Part shown: positions 21,214 to 32,318 of the stretch, in pieces
How the letters are laid out: every line of letters starts with the position of its first letter
Numbering within the stretch: position 1 is the stretch's first letter
Source: Eublepharis macularius
Taxonomy: Eukaryota; Chordata; Lepidosauria; Squamata; Eublepharidae
Direction of reading: 5' to 3'
Length of the DNA: 64,000 nucleotides
NCBI RefSeq assembly: GCF_028583425.1
Contig: NC_072791.1
Span: 37,207,368-37,271,367 of the forward strand
Made by a program: the position numbers and the translations under genes
The notes under the pieces: model-generated
Database searches by the model: none
What the model was told of the DNA's origin: nothing
Seen by the model: only the letters and a program-made list of their open reading frames with translations

Positions 21214-21470
21214 GCTAGGAGCCAGTTTGGTGTAGTGGTTAAGAGCACGGGACTCTAATCTGGAGAGCTGGGTTTGATTCCCCACTCCTCCACGAAGCCA
21301 GCTGGGTGACCTTGGGCTAGTCACAGTTCTCTGGAGCTCTCTCAGCCCCACCCACCTCATAGGGTGATTGTTGTGGGGTAATAATAACACTTTGTAAACC
21401 GCTCTGAGTGGGCATTAAGTTGTCCTGAAGGGCGGTATATAAATCGAATGTTATTATTATTGTTATTATT
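21214..21470 (+). repeat. tRNA-derived SINE, best-preserved copy
   Basis: It is nearly complete: GTTTGGTGTAGTGGTTAAGA head, TGGGTTTGATTCCCCACTCC (box B), GGGTGACCTTGGGCTAGTCA, CTCTCAGCCCCACCCACCTC, TTGTTGTGGGGTAATAATAA, then the LINE-like tail CTGAGTGGGCATTAAGTTGT and GGGCGGTATATAAATCGAAT, ending in an ATT-repeat. The tail resembles the 3' end of BovB/RTE LINEs used by Sauria-type SINEs (family knowledge). Low divergence suggests a young insertion. Confidence 0.85.
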
Positions 21471-21589
21471 AATGTCAGTTAACAGTGATGTCTGAGCACT
21501 GCCTGAATGCATCCCACTGTCACACTGGAGTCACCATCTGTTTAGCAACCCCTTTCTTCCCCAAGTTGCATATCTGGATCCTTCTGGCA

Positions 21590-21690
21590 TTTAATTATTT
21601 GCTTCATTTGCACCTCACCTTTCTCCCCAATAGGGCTTACAACATTTTCCACTCCTCCATTTTATCCTCACAACAAACATGTGAGGTGGG
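21590..21690 (-). repeat. SINE tail fragment
   Basis: Read on the minus strand: CCACCTCACATGTTTGTTGT, GAGGATAAAATGGAGGAGTG, then GGAGAAAGGTGAGGTGCAAA. This is the 3' half of the family at 33,288. Confidence 0.6.
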
Positions 21691-21699
21691 TAGGATGAA

Positions 21700-22898
21700 A
21701 GTGTATGATTGTCACAGTCCATTCAGATTTGAAGAATTAGGTAGGATGGATGATGTCTCAAAAATAGAAATCTAGAAAGAATTTAAAAAAAAAACCCTAT
21801 CCTGTTCAAGTCCTATGCACTTACTAGATTCTCACAGATTAACCTATTCAATCTAGGCCACAACAGGTACCTGATAGAATGTTCAGGAATACAACCTTAT
21901 TTGGTCAGTCCAAAATCCCAGTTCAAAATGGGTTGTATAAGTTAAACCATTGTCGCTTTCAAAACTTATCCCACTTGTGAAACAGAAAGACTATACAGAA
22001 AGAAGAGCCCTCTGACAACGCATATGAGCCCTCTGACACGCTGCATTTTAGAGCCCTCTTACTCTCTCTATATGATAATGTATCTGTCTTTCTGTCCATT
22101 GGCTTGTGTCTTTCTTTATCTGTGTTTAAATCCTTTAAATGTCCTCTCTTCCATAAAGCCTCTCCTGAATCACCATTACCAAATTCTTGATCAGAGTCAT
22201 AGGCCATATAACAGAGATAGAATTCAAGCATTTTTTTCCTGTCATAATGGGAAGAGCTATTTTTATTATTCCTAGCACTACACATACAAAACGTCAGTGA
22301 GCAGAAGGAAAGACTTCCCAGAGATGTCTCTTATTTTTTTCTTTCTTAAATCTTCTTAAAAAAAATTTCTCTCCTCCCCTTGCCAAAGAAAGTGAGTTTT
22401 TAAAATTTATTAATCCATGGATTCCAAATTCTAGTCATTTAATAAGCTCAAAGCTCTAATGCTATAGAAAACTATAGTGACTTGTCCTTTATATGAAAAG
22501 AACAATAATGCAAGGTCAATGCAGAAATTTGTGACTGGAGTGCTAACGTCATTGAGAAGCTGTAAAAGAAAACAATGAGGGAAAAGGTAGAATAAAAAAA
22601 ATTGACAGGAATTGTACAGAAAGCTGTTTATGTCTGCATGTCCCTAACAGGCAGAAAACCTTGGTCTTTCAAGGCACAGGATGTATAGTTTGTTTTAAAC
22701 TCCAAATACACACCCAATGTCAAGGATGCATTCCATTGTAAAGGAAAGTGCCTTGCAAACACCATTGGCACCCTGCTTGATAGGAACAAACTCAGAAAGA
22801 AAACAGAGCAGCAATAACCAAAAGTTCAGTCATCAAAAGCTGCCCTGACAGAGCTTAACGCATACATTTTCCCAGTGAAAGAATGTGCTTGTTAAGAG
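21700..22898. other. Intronic stretch, nothing recognised
   Basis: It includes a small direct repeat (GAGCCCTCTGACA at 22,005 and 22,026). No gene is supported. Confidence 0.5.
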
Positions 22899-23055
<157 letters not shown>

Positions 23056-23158
23056 TTATCCCACTCTTTGGCAAAAGACTTCAGTATACATAATTCTCTT
23101 CTTCTCTATTTTATTATAACAACAATCACCCTCTGAAGTTTGTTAGACTGTGTCAAAG

Positions 23159-23427
23159 TAGGGTTCCCAGGTCCCCTGGCTGGGGTGGGGGATGATCTGC
23201 TCCAAGCTCCTGCCCCCTCTTAGTCAGTGGGGGAGGTGCAAGGAATAGGAACACGTGCTTGAGCCTTTGTTGTTGCGCTGGGAATGACATCATTCCCAAC
23301 ATTACAAAAAAGGGAAGGCCCCCATGTGGGGTATTTTTGCTTAAAACCAGCTGATTTCAGACCCCTGTGTGCCCCCTGGCAACCCCCCCATACCCTGGTA
23401 TGGGCTCCGGGGGACCTAGCAACCCTA
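23159..23427 (+). mobile_element. 'ATGACATCA' hAT-like element, both ends present
   Basis: Ends TAGGGTTCCCAGG and CCTAGCAACCCTA are inverted repeats. The core has GGGAATGACATCATTCCC, itself a palindrome. Flanks TGTCAAAG and CCTGAAAG match at 5 of 8 positions, so the TSD is uncertain. 269 bp, non-coding. Confidence 0.75.
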
Positions 23428-23499
23428 CCTGAAAGCTTTAGGTCTGGGTGAGAGGGGCCTGAACGTTGTGTTCTCACCTGACTTTATAACCACTAGACC

Positions 23500-23894
23500 C
23501 AGGGCCAGTTCCAGCATCGCTGGCACCCAAGGCAGCTTAATGCTGCCTCTGTGTGCACTCGCACACTGGACTGCGTGATGACATCACTGCATGTGACATC
23601 ATCACACAGGAGCTGGCGTGCACATGGGGGGGCTTCCAGCCCTCCCATTCAGTTGCTCTGTGGGAGAGGCGCAGCCGGCGGCCCTGGCCGCCGGCTGCGT
23701 CTCGCCCGCAAAGCAACTGAACAGGAGGCTGCCTGCTCAGCTGCCCCACGGTGCTGCTGCCAGCACGTGCTCCTGGCCATCGGCAGCGGTGGCAGCTCCG
23801 TGGCGCGTGCCCCTGCCCCCAGGCCGGCGCCCCTCCAGCACTTTAGCGCCCTGAGGCAGCGACCTCACCAGCCTCAATGGGCGGGCCAGCCCTG
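23500..23894. mobile_element. hAT-like non-autonomous element with perfect 8-bp TSD (family D)
   Basis: ACTAGACC is duplicated exactly (23,492-23,499 and 23,895-23,902). The ends CAGGGCCAGTTCC and GCGGGCCAGCCCTG are imperfect inverted repeats starting with CAGGG, typical of hAT elements. The interior is very GC- and CpG-rich, with a perfect 14-bp-arm hairpin at 23,670-23,699 and a GATGACATCACTGCATGTGA segment. The 114-codon frame across it is not a transposase. Confidence 0.85.
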
Positions 23895-24057
23895 ACTAGA
23901 CCACAAGGATGCTCAAGAACAACAGCAGCAACTAATAGTAATAATGATAGCAGTAGTTATATCATGATTATCCTAATTGCTCAAAATATATTACTAATCT
24001 CTTTCAACAACTTCAAAAGTTAGACCCAGTTTTACTTTCCCTGCAGATGGGAGACAG

Positions 24058-24177
24058 AGGGCCAAGCTACACATGATGAATGACACTTGAACGGCAAGTG
24101 GATTGAGCGGAGGGCAAGTGAACAGGGAGAAATACACTTGCCATTCAAGTGTCATTCGTCATGTGTAGCTTGGCCCT
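24058..24177. mobile_element. Fold-back MITE with 43-bp inverted arms
   Basis: Arms 24,058-24,100 and 24,135-24,177 are reverse complements with two mismatches (41/43). They start AGGGCCAAGCTACACATGA and enclose a 34-base loop. It is non-coding. It shares the GCCAAGCTACA terminus with the element at 38,341. I see no certain TSD. Confidence 0.8.
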
Positions 24178-25739
24178 GAGGCTGGTATAGTATTGCCAGC
24201 AATTACTCACTAATCAAAAAAGAGTCTGGAAAAGGTTGGTGGTCATTTAATCCTTTGTTATTTTTCAACATTTGAGCTGTCCTTTATTTATAAACAAAAA
24301 TATTTTTGCTGAGGATACTTAAATGCATCATATCAGGCGGCAGTTTGGTCTACCAGATTCACTCATCTATTTCCCAAATTATAGGTTTCTTCATGTGTAC
24401 TAGAAAAGGAAAAATCAGTGAACAGCAAACACAGGGCTGGGCCCTACCTCCAGCTGCATCTCACTGTGTCCCTGTCTCACTGCCCGCGGTAGTCAGGGCA
24501 CCCAAAAACAGCACTTGGGGTGATATGGGCCAATTCAGAAACAGTATTCATGTCATCTGGCAGCAGGCCAATGTCCCCCAAACATCTGAAAATAGGGCAT
24601 TTGCTCAGTTCTCCTTCAAAGAGGGAGATGTTACTTCAAAGAGAACTCTGAATGACTGAGATAATTTCACACTACCCAGAAAGCTGAACTTTGTTACCCA
24701 TGTAGTTCAAGACACCTGGTTATTACAAAGGTTTCAGAAAAGGGTATCTGTATAACTTTTCCTCAAAAATGGGGGACCTACATTTCCAAATGATTTAGGT
24801 ACTTCTGTATCAAACAGAAATCTGAAACTGGATACATTCAGAGCCCGAAATATCAGATAGGATCCTATGAAACATGCACATAAGGACCTGGTTCAATGCA
24901 CCCACGTAAGTCCCCCAATGTCATGTGCCAGTATTTTGGAGGTCTCAATGCATCGTTGAGGGAGAGGTTGAGAAAGAATTACACCTTTGTGTGTTCTTTC
25001 TCTGAATATATTCTATTATCTTAGTAAACTCCTAACTTTTGAGAATGTAAATACTGTTGTCAAGATTTTCCCTACCACATTTTTGTCAGCGTATGTTCAT
25101 TTCTCCCAATTTTATATACACTATTCCATCTTTCACTGAGTATATTCTACTTATTTTCCAAATTGCTGTTTCTTTTCAGAATTACATGTGCTGCTGTCAA
25201 CAGCTAACATTCTTTTCCTTCCCAGGATTCCTGTTTGCACTCACATTTCATCTAAAACTTACATTTCTAAAATTTATTTTCAGAGCGCACGTGCTCGCTA
25301 CTTGAACACCTCATCCATAGTTTTCTAACTACTAATGGTTTATTTTTCCTTAATTTTCTTTTCTCCTTACATGTAAAATGCTTTCCTCTCTTTTTACTGC
25401 TTTATAACCTCTCTCTTTAACTGATAGCATGTGTTTTTCTCATCTTTCCTGTGCCTGTCATTTTGCTGTGTGTCATTTTTTCTTCATCTTCTCAGGCTCA
25501 AAACATTTTTTTGTTTCAGGCTATTCTCTCTCTCACACAGTCTACGTATGCACATTGTGATCAGTTAGCTGAATTTTTTTGTCAAATGTATAAACCTGTC
25601 AAATTGTCACTTACCAGATGTTCTCATCTTTGTCCTGCCACCACATTTATTTCTGTGCACATTCTCATATATCCTTTCTCTGTTACAAGCACTATCACCT
25701 TTAACACTCTATACATGTTCAGAAAAATCTGAAAACTTA
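24178..25739. other. Intronic stretch, nothing recognised
   Basis: T-rich from about 25,060. No gene or clear repeat. Confidence 0.5.
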
Positions 25740-25747
25740 TCAGAGTA

Positions 25748-25949
25748 TAGTGTTGCCAACTGGTTTGGGAAATCTCTGAAGATTTGGGGGTGAAGCCTGG
25801 GAAAGTTTGGGGGAGGGACCTCAGCAGGGTTGAATGCCACTGAGTCCACATTCTAAAGCAGCCACTTTCTCCGGAGGAATCAATCTCTATAGCCTGGAGA
25901 TCAATTGTAATTGTGGAAGATCACCAAGCCCAAACCAGCGGCAACCCTA
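25748..25949 (+). mobile_element. MITE A copy 3 with TSD
   Basis: Ends TAGTGTTGCCAAC and AGCGGCAACCCTA. Flanks TCAGAGTA (25,740-25,747) and TCAGAATA (25,950-25,957) match at 7 of 8 positions. 202 bp, non-coding. Confidence 0.85.
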
Positions 25950-26104
25950 TCAGAATATATCAACAAACTGCAGCCTGTTTTTCAAGGATTATAATTCATG
26001 GTGTTGACTGAAGGATACATCTGGGGGAAAAGTGTCATCCCCCTCCACAACAACTGCGTGTTCCCTTCTTTCACCAGTGCACAACCACTATTTGCCACTG
26101 TTTG

Positions 26105-26397
26105 TACTTCACTCAAAGAGTAATTAATGAATGCAATTGACTGCCACGGGATGCAGTGACGGCTGCTTCTTTACTCATCTTTAAAAGGAGAGTAGACAAG
26201 TTCATGGAGGAAATGTCCATCAATGGCTATTAGATAAGATGACTAACAGGAACCTCTATATTCTGAGGAAATATCAGTACTACCAGTACTAGGAGAAAAC
26301 GGGTGGAGGTTTTGGCCTCTGTGCCCTGTTTGTGGTCTTTCTGGGAGCATCCGGTTGCTTAGTATGTGAAGCAGAATGTTGGACTAGACTGATCTGA
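26105..26397 (+). repeat. CR1-like LINE 3' region
   Basis: It contains the usual series GAATGCAATTGACTGCCACG, CTTTAAAAGGAGAGTAGACA, AGTTCATGGAGGAAATGTCC, ATCAATGGCTATTAGATAAG, and ends near GAATGTTGGACTAGACTGAT. The reverse-oriented relative is at 35,285-35,730. Confidence 0.7.
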
Positions 26398-26690
26398 ATC
26401 ATAGAGCTGGAAGGGAACTCCAGGGCCATCTAGTCAACCCCCTTCACATTACAAGAAATTTACAACTACACCCCCCCCCCCCCCATACACACCCAGTGAC
26501 ACCTGGGCTCCATGCCCAGAAGATGTCAGAAAACTTTCAGGATCCCTGGCCAAACTGGCCTGGAGAAAATTGCTTCCTCACCCCGAAGTGGTGATCAGCA
26601 TTACCCTAAGCATGTAAGAGGGCTATAAGAACTACGCACTGATGTAACCTTTCCTGCTTTCCTCTCATGATCTGCCCAGGTTCAGGATGT
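26398..26690 (-). repeat. CR1 LINE 3' end
   Basis: Read on the minus strand it has ATCATGAGAGGAAAGCAGGA, the AATTTTCTCCAGGCCAGTTT block, and ends GGGGGTTGACTAGATGGCCC, TTCCAGCTCTATGATTC, the classic CR1 terminus. A C15 run (26,469-26,483) interrupts it. It abuts the plus-strand LINE above. Confidence 0.75.
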
Positions 26691-26844
26691 TTCTACCCCT
26701 CAACCCCCACCATGCCTACACTTCCTTCATCTGCAGAGGCCCATTCCTATCATTTCCATAAGCTTGTTCTGCTGTTCAGTATTCCACATATGATGTGGGA
26801 CAACCATTTTAGCCAAAGTGAGAATGACAGATCGGGAAAAGGCA

Positions 26845-27245
26845 GCAGCAGAGCACATGCTTTGTATGCATGAAGTCCCACATTTATTTCCTGGTATCTT
26901 CAGATCCCACATGACAAAACTGCCTGGGAATCTGGAGGGGTGTGGTGGAGAGTGCCCTCAAGTCATAGCCGACTTATGGTGACCCTTGGTGGGATTTTCA
27001 TGGCAAGAGACTAACAGTGGTAGTTTGCCATTGTCTGTCTCTCAAACCCTGGTCTTCGTTGGAGGTCTCTCATCCAAATACTAACCAAGGCTGACCCTGC
27101 TTAGCTGACAAGATCAGGCTCACCTGGGCTATCCAGGGCAGGGCAGGAATCTGGAAACCTACTCCCAATTAAACTAGGTAGTTTTATGGTAGCTGGACCA
27201 ACAGCTAGATTCGCTGCAAGGCAGCTTCAGATAGAATACTATATA
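26845..27245 (+). repeat. tRNA-derived SINE split by a 5S-derived SINE
   Basis: The left part (26,845-26,936) has GAGCACATGCTTTGTATGCA, TCCTGGTATCTTCAGATCC. The right part (27,156-27,245) has CCAACAGCTAGATTCGCTGC and AAGGCAGCTTC. These are the two halves of the family at 8545 and 41,655. The gap is filled by the element at 26,937. Confidence 0.65.
26937..27145 (-). repeat. 5S rRNA-derived SINE with a 10-bp TSD
   Basis: GGAATCTGGA is duplicated exactly at 26,927-26,936 and 27,146-27,155. The minus strand carries the 5S-like GTCAGCTAAGCAGGGTCAGC and TTGGTTAGTATTTGGATGAG (about 27,063-27,120). The rest matches the copy at 16,325. Confidence 0.85.
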
Positions 27246-27479
27246 CACCTGCCGTGAGACTTGCAGCACCCCTCAGAAGTAAGTCCCATGGAGCAAAAAT
27301 GGGCTTACTGAGTGTACATCTGTATCTAACCTGTATCTAACCATCATATACATGGATCATGAAAATTTCACATATCCCTATCTGTTCTTGCATCCCCTTC
27401 TTACATCTGGGAAGACCATTTATGAGGTCCTTGGCCCATATGGAGGATTAGTCATGCAAGCTGGCTACAACAAGGAGGG

Positions 27480-27703
27480 ACATGCCCAGGGTAATGCCAA
27501 TCGCCAGGGTCAGGAAGCAATTTTCCCAGGCTAGTTTGGCTAGGGATCCTGATGGTGTTTTTCCATCTTCCGGGCATCTGGGCACAGGGATGTGTGTATG
27601 TGTGTGAGGGGGATAGTTGTGAATTTTCTGCACTGTGCAGGGGGTTGGACTAGATGACCCTGGAGGTACCTTCCAACCTTATGATTCTATGATTTTATGA
27701 AAT
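27480..27703 (+). repeat. CR1 LINE 3' end
   Basis: Ends with GGGGTTGGACTAGATGACCC, GGAGGTACCTTCCAACCT and a short ATTCTATG/ATTTTATG repeat, the diagnostic CR1 tail. It lies inverted relative to 26,398-26,690. Confidence 0.85.
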
Positions 27704-28872
27704 GAGTGAAAGCATTTGTGCAACCTCAACTATGCTAAGAGTAGAGGGGAATTTCATACCCTTGTCCTTCCTCACTCTAGTCCCCGACCCACATGGCTGT
27801 GGGTTCCTGTGTAAGTCCTAAGACCATGAGAATGATTTTTCTGAGCACTGGAAGGGGCTGCAGAAATTGAAAGGAATATTTATGTGCCATCCATATGTAA
27901 ATGTTTGGATACAAGCCACAGTGTATTATAATGATTTAAGAATCCATTATTATTATAAAGGTTAATTGAATGTTGTCATGCATTTCTATGTCCTAAACAA
28001 TAGTGATATTTTGAGTTCTTCTAGAAATTTAAATCTTTCATTTCAGTATGAGAATGCTGAATCTATATAATTTTTTCCCTAAGACCGTAAATTTTTTTTA
28101 GTTTAGTTTATTACAATGTTGATGCTTTCTATTTCCCCACGGTTATTTCCCCATTATTTTCCCAGTTGGAAAAAGCAGTTCTAGTTCTAACAAAGGGTGC
28201 AATTATTGTTTTAATGAAGCAAAGGCCTTTATATTTTTACTTTTCAGAAACATAGTAACTAATTTGTATGTGCTTGTTATGTGCAATACATTGCATATTC
28301 TAAAAACGTTTAAAATAAGTTTAGGTTTAATAAGAAAGCAAATGCGTTTTTCTGCAAAAGTTGTTACCCCATCCAATGTCAAAAAAATATCAAACTTAAA
28401 AAGACTTCCTGTCATGGTTTTAAGAATTTCATTAATTACACATCTCTAGCTGTAGATGGTGTCAGCCTCGCCCACACCATTACAGGTATTTGAAAACTAG
28501 TCTAAGCCCTTCAAAAGAATATTCTCCTTATTCATATCTGTTTCAGTTGCACCTGTCTTTCTACCTCATTAACAGGAGAGTTCAAAATTAGAAAGCAAAT
28601 CAGCCAATGTGATACACATAAACTTGAAAATACAGTTGTTGGAATAAGGAAGATGAGGTGAAACTGCAGAGAAAGCACAAAAGGAACAATCTGCCCGTGT
28701 GCCCCTGTTCAGCCTTGTCAGTGTTTGAGTTTTCTTTGTTACCTGTATATTCTAAAGGGCAGGACCCACATTATCAACTGTTTCTTTTTCTTGGTAACTT
28801 TGCTAAGCTATGGTGGATAGAGAGGCCTAGTTTGACTACTAAATCCCTTGCAGCAGTTTATCTTTAAGAGGT
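27704..28872. other. AT-rich intronic stretch, nothing recognised
   Basis: No gene or clear repeat. Confidence 0.5.
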
Positions 28873-28998
28873 GGGTTACATTGAGTGTGTGACTGGCCCA
28901 AGGTCACCCAGCGAGCTTCCGTGACAGAGTCAGCATTCACACCTATGTCTCCCAGATCCTAGTCCAGCACTCGAACACTCTAACTATTACACTACACA
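28873..28998 (-). repeat. tRNA-derived SINE, 5' half
   Basis: Read on the minus strand it begins with TGTGTAGTGTAATAGTTAGA, then GTGCTGGACTAGGATCTGGG, AGACATAGGTGTGAATGC, GGTGACCTTGGGCCAGTCAC. This is the head of the family at 33,288. Confidence 0.75.
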
Positions 28999-29024
28999 GG
29001 TTATAAAAATAATAATGACAACAA

Positions 29025-29252
29025 CAGTGTGCTTATATATGACCCTTCTGGACAGATTAGTGCCCCACTCAGAGCCGTGAACAACATCAGTGTTATTATT
29101 ATCCCCACAATACAACTAGGGAGCTGGGGCTGAGAGGAATGGCTTATGCAAGACCACCTGCAGAGTTTATGGCAGTAGTGGGAATCAAACTAGCAGAGTG
29201 CCCATTAACCACTATGGTCCTAGACACTTAGCCACTATGCTACAGTAGCTCT
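29025..29252 (-). repeat. tRNA-derived SINE
   Basis: The minus-strand reading gives AGCATAGTGGCTAAGTGTCT, box B-like GTTTGATTCCCACTACTGCC, CTCTCAGCCCCAGCTCCC, GTTGTATTGTGGGGATAATA, and a CGGCTCTGAGTGGGGCACTA tail. Same family as 5153. Confidence 0.75.
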
Positions 29253-29384
29253 CACCACATTAGTATAACTTATGGTGATATAAGTAGCCACCAGTGTTCC
29301 CACAGGGATGCACTGTTAACTTCCATAAAGCAGCAGCCTAGAATTAGGATTGATTAGAATTAGATACCTTTTAATTTTACTCCC

Positions 29385-29423
29385 TACTGTACGCCATGTA
29401 CTGTACGCCATGTACTGTACGCC
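29385..29423 (+). repeat. 14-bp tandem repeat, about 2.8 copies
   Basis: Unit TACTGTACGCCATG, exact copies. Confidence 0.9.
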
Positions 29424-29574
29424 TACCAGACTTGATTGTGAATGACAGTGTTTTATACAAAACACATCACGTTGATGCAAGAGGTTTCTCTTTTCATGGA
29501 ATGTAACTTAGACTGATGGGACATTTTGAGTACTTATGGAACATACCTTTAACTAAGCAGAGTGCTGGGATAGA

Positions 29575-29622
29575 ATCTAGGGGTGTGCATCTGGACTAAA
29601 TCTAGGGGTGTGCATCTGGACT
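29575..29622 (+). repeat. Short direct duplication
   Basis: AATCTAGGGGTGTGCATCTG appears twice in a row at a spacing of about 24 bases. Confidence 0.85.
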
Positions 29623-30466
29623 GGATTAAAATGGAAAATGTTGAAGTGTGCACATCTACTAATAACCAATGTTTATTAATCAAGTGCTTAGCACTGAAGC
29701 TATACAGCAGATCAGCAGTGAGGGTTTTGTTGAAAAGGATAAGAAAAGGAATTCGAAATTAATGCCAAATGAGAGCTTTTTTTCACAATGTCTCTTGAAC
29801 CAGTGGCAGCCCAGAGTTTTAATCAACCAACAATTTGTTGTGTTCAGTTTTGTTACTGTCAAATGCCAATTCCTGTTTTTGAGCAGTTGTGCAAACAAAA
29901 TTCAGTCCATGCTTCGCTGAGCACATAGCAGGCAGCAGTTACATGCCCAGTTTCTCTTGTGGCAGTCTGATGGCTGATACAGCTCAAGGGGTTGTGGGAA
30001 AGAGCCTTGGGACATGTTGGGTTTTTTTTTAATGCTGAGGTCAGAAAAGATTTCCTTCATATTAGCATGAAAAGGTATGACCAACATTTCAATTTCAGGA
30101 GAATAATTTTAGGTATCTACTTTTCAGTGGGAGGAGGTAAAATGCTAAACAACAAAAAGGGGCATATTTTAAGAGTATTTTCTGTGAGCATTTGCTGTGG
30201 TGCCTCATAATATAGAGAGGCAGTTTCTCCTAAGGAGTATTCACATACAAGCTGATCCAAGGGGTTGAGGGATGGGCGCTCTAACCTTTCTAAATGGTTT
30301 CCCTGCTCCATCTTAGAGCTATTTTTAAGTTCCATTGACTTCAGCAGGATATATTAATATGTTTAGGCCTGCAACTGAAATGATTTAAAATATCATCAGT
30401 TGAACATGCAGGAAACCAGAAGTATTTTTCTTCTGGTGTATTAGTTTAAAACATGACTATGTTTTA
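29623..30466. other. Intronic stretch, nothing recognised
   Basis: No supported gene or repeat. Confidence 0.5.
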
Positions 30467-30812
30467 TAGGTTTGTTGACCCCACCTGGGTATGGGGTGGG
30501 AGAATCTCCATGCCACCTCTTGCTCCCCAGCACTACTCACTTGGTTGGCACGAGGAAAGGCACTGGTGTGTGTGTGTATGTGAAATGTGTGTGTGTGCAC
30601 TCTCATGCTCCCCCTTTTGTATTGGAAAATGATGCCATTTTCTAGCGTGACACGGGAGCTGTGGGTCACGCTGGAGCCCAGTTCCTTAAAAATTGCCCAT
30701 TTGGAGGTGCAATGGGGGAATGTGTGAGTGTGTGGGGGGGAGGTAAGTACCCAACTCCCCCGCCCCAGCCCCTGCACCTCTGCTTTGGACCTTGGGGCTC
30801 CTGGCAGTCCTA
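30467..30812 (+). mobile_element. 'ATGACATCA' family member, diverged
   Basis: It shares the family order: GACCCCACCTGGG near the left end, GGGAGAATCTCCATGCC, CACTACTCACTTGGTTGGC, and a right end reading GGGGCTCCTGGCAGTCCTAA. The central palindrome is lost and TG/CA runs have grown. Ends and TSD are unclear. Confidence 0.5.
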
Positions 30813-31024
30813 ATATGTAACCTTAGGATGCAAATATGCCAATTATTGTTTATAAACCTCTTTTATAATGCATTTGTTATGTGCGATAGCTGGGGGTGGA
30901 CTGGGAGGACAAAAGAGTGGGAAAACCGCCCCGCTTCCCTGAAGACAGAATGAGCCTGCTCTGACATCCCAGTGCCACGTGTGGCTTGGCCAGGCATCAC
31001 TTTTGCCCTGTAGTGCTCACACAC

Positions 31025-31212
31025 TTGCTTCCTTGCCCAGCATGGCAGAGCTACACATCTCCTTCCCCACCTGGAATGGAGAGAGGCTGAGCTATGTGCC
31101 TCCATCCCTGCCCAGCATGGGATGAGGTAGGGCTACACACCTCCTTCCCCACCCACCACAGTGTGAGGCAGGGCTGTGACCTCCTTCCCTGCCCGACAAA
31201 GGGTGAGGGCTG
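31025..31212 (+). repeat. Degenerate minisatellite of about 40 bp, roughly five units
   Basis: The phrase CTCCTTCCCTGCCCAGCATGG, then GAGGCAGGGCTACACA, recurs with variation at a spacing of about 35-41 bases (near 31,035, 31,070, 31,111, 31,152 and 31,190). Confidence 0.7.
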
Positions 31213-31780
31213 CTTGTTTGTAATCACAGCTGCTGCTGCTGCCTGCCCTGAGTACAACTTCTTGTTTAGGCTGGGATGGCTGTGGTGAAGGGGGAGTCAG
31301 TCCCCCAGGTCACTGGCCCACTGGCCTTAATGGCCAATCCACCCCTGCTGATAGCAAAGACAGGATCCTGTTCACTTATATCCGTATTCCAGCCTTTCAA
31401 AGCCTCTGTTCTTTCACTGTCACAAAGGAAACGGAGTACCAAGTCATTACTCAAGGAAGTGCTGCTGCTATTATTTACTTAACTGTATTTAATCCATTCT
31501 AAAATTTGCCTTGAATTCGGATGAGAATATCCAGTGACAAAGTTTTCCATAAATGGGGTATGATTCTCTTGGCTTCTCCTTCCCACAGCAGCCCGAAATA
31601 GCCCCTGAAATGTTAATTCTGGGGACAGGAAAGCCCTAGGAAGAGCATGAAGGGGGGATTCAAAGGCCGGCCATGGGAGAGGGGAATCAGCAACCCTCCC
31701 CCCCCCCCAAACACACACCATCCATCACAAGAAATTCTCCATGGGATCCAGCCCTTTATCTCTTTTCTTTTGCTACATTT
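31213..31780. other. Intronic stretch, nothing recognised
   Basis: No gene. C10 run near 31,698. Confidence 0.45.
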
Positions 31781-31784
31781 TTTA

Positions 31785-31900
31785 TCTGACTTTACTCCAA
31801 TGAATTCGGGGTGGCTTACACTGATTTCCCTCCCTCAATTTTACCTTCACAGGAACCCTGTGAGGTAGGTTAGGCTGAGAAAAAATGTGACTAGCCCAGC
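31785..31900 (-). repeat. SINE 3' half
   Basis: The minus-strand reading has GCTGGGCTAGTCACATTTTT, CTCAGCCTAACCTACCTCAC, AGGGTTCCTGTGAAGG, and AAGCCACCCCGAATTC. This is the tail part of the family at 33,288. Confidence 0.65.
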
Positions 31901-32142
31901 TCATGTTAGCCCTCTTAAAACCCCATCTAAAAAGGCCACGTTAAAAATCCATGATCTAAAGTTGTTAATCTGTGGCTAATTGTGAGCTGAGACAAGAGCC
32001 TGAATGTGATTAAGCAGTTTAGACAGACTACAAAAAAGTTTCTTTGACTACTGGTGGCATTGCTCATTTGTACTGTGTGGCTGGAACTATGGTTCTTGCC
32101 ATGCAAGCATGAAACAGCAACTTGTTGGGAATCACCCATTTG

Positions 32143-32318
32143 CAAGGCTGCCAATCTCCAAGTCGGTCCTGGAGATCGCCTGGAATGACAGAGATCAGTT
32201 CTCCTGGAGAGAACAGTTGCTTTGGAGGGGGTACTCCATGGCATTATATCCCTCCCCAAACCCTGCCTTACCCAGGCTCCATCTCCAGGTGTTTCCCAGA
32301 CAGGAGTTGGCTACCCTA
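32143..32318 (-). mobile_element. MITE A copy 4 (reverse orientation)
   Basis: It reads GGCTGCCAATCTCCA at the left and GGAGTTGGCTACCCTA at the right. The reverse complement gives the family body (GGTTTGGGGAGGGATATAAT, GCCATGGAGTACCCC). Flanks CCCATTTG and CCCATTCA match at 6 of 8 positions, consistent with an old TSD. Confidence 0.8.
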
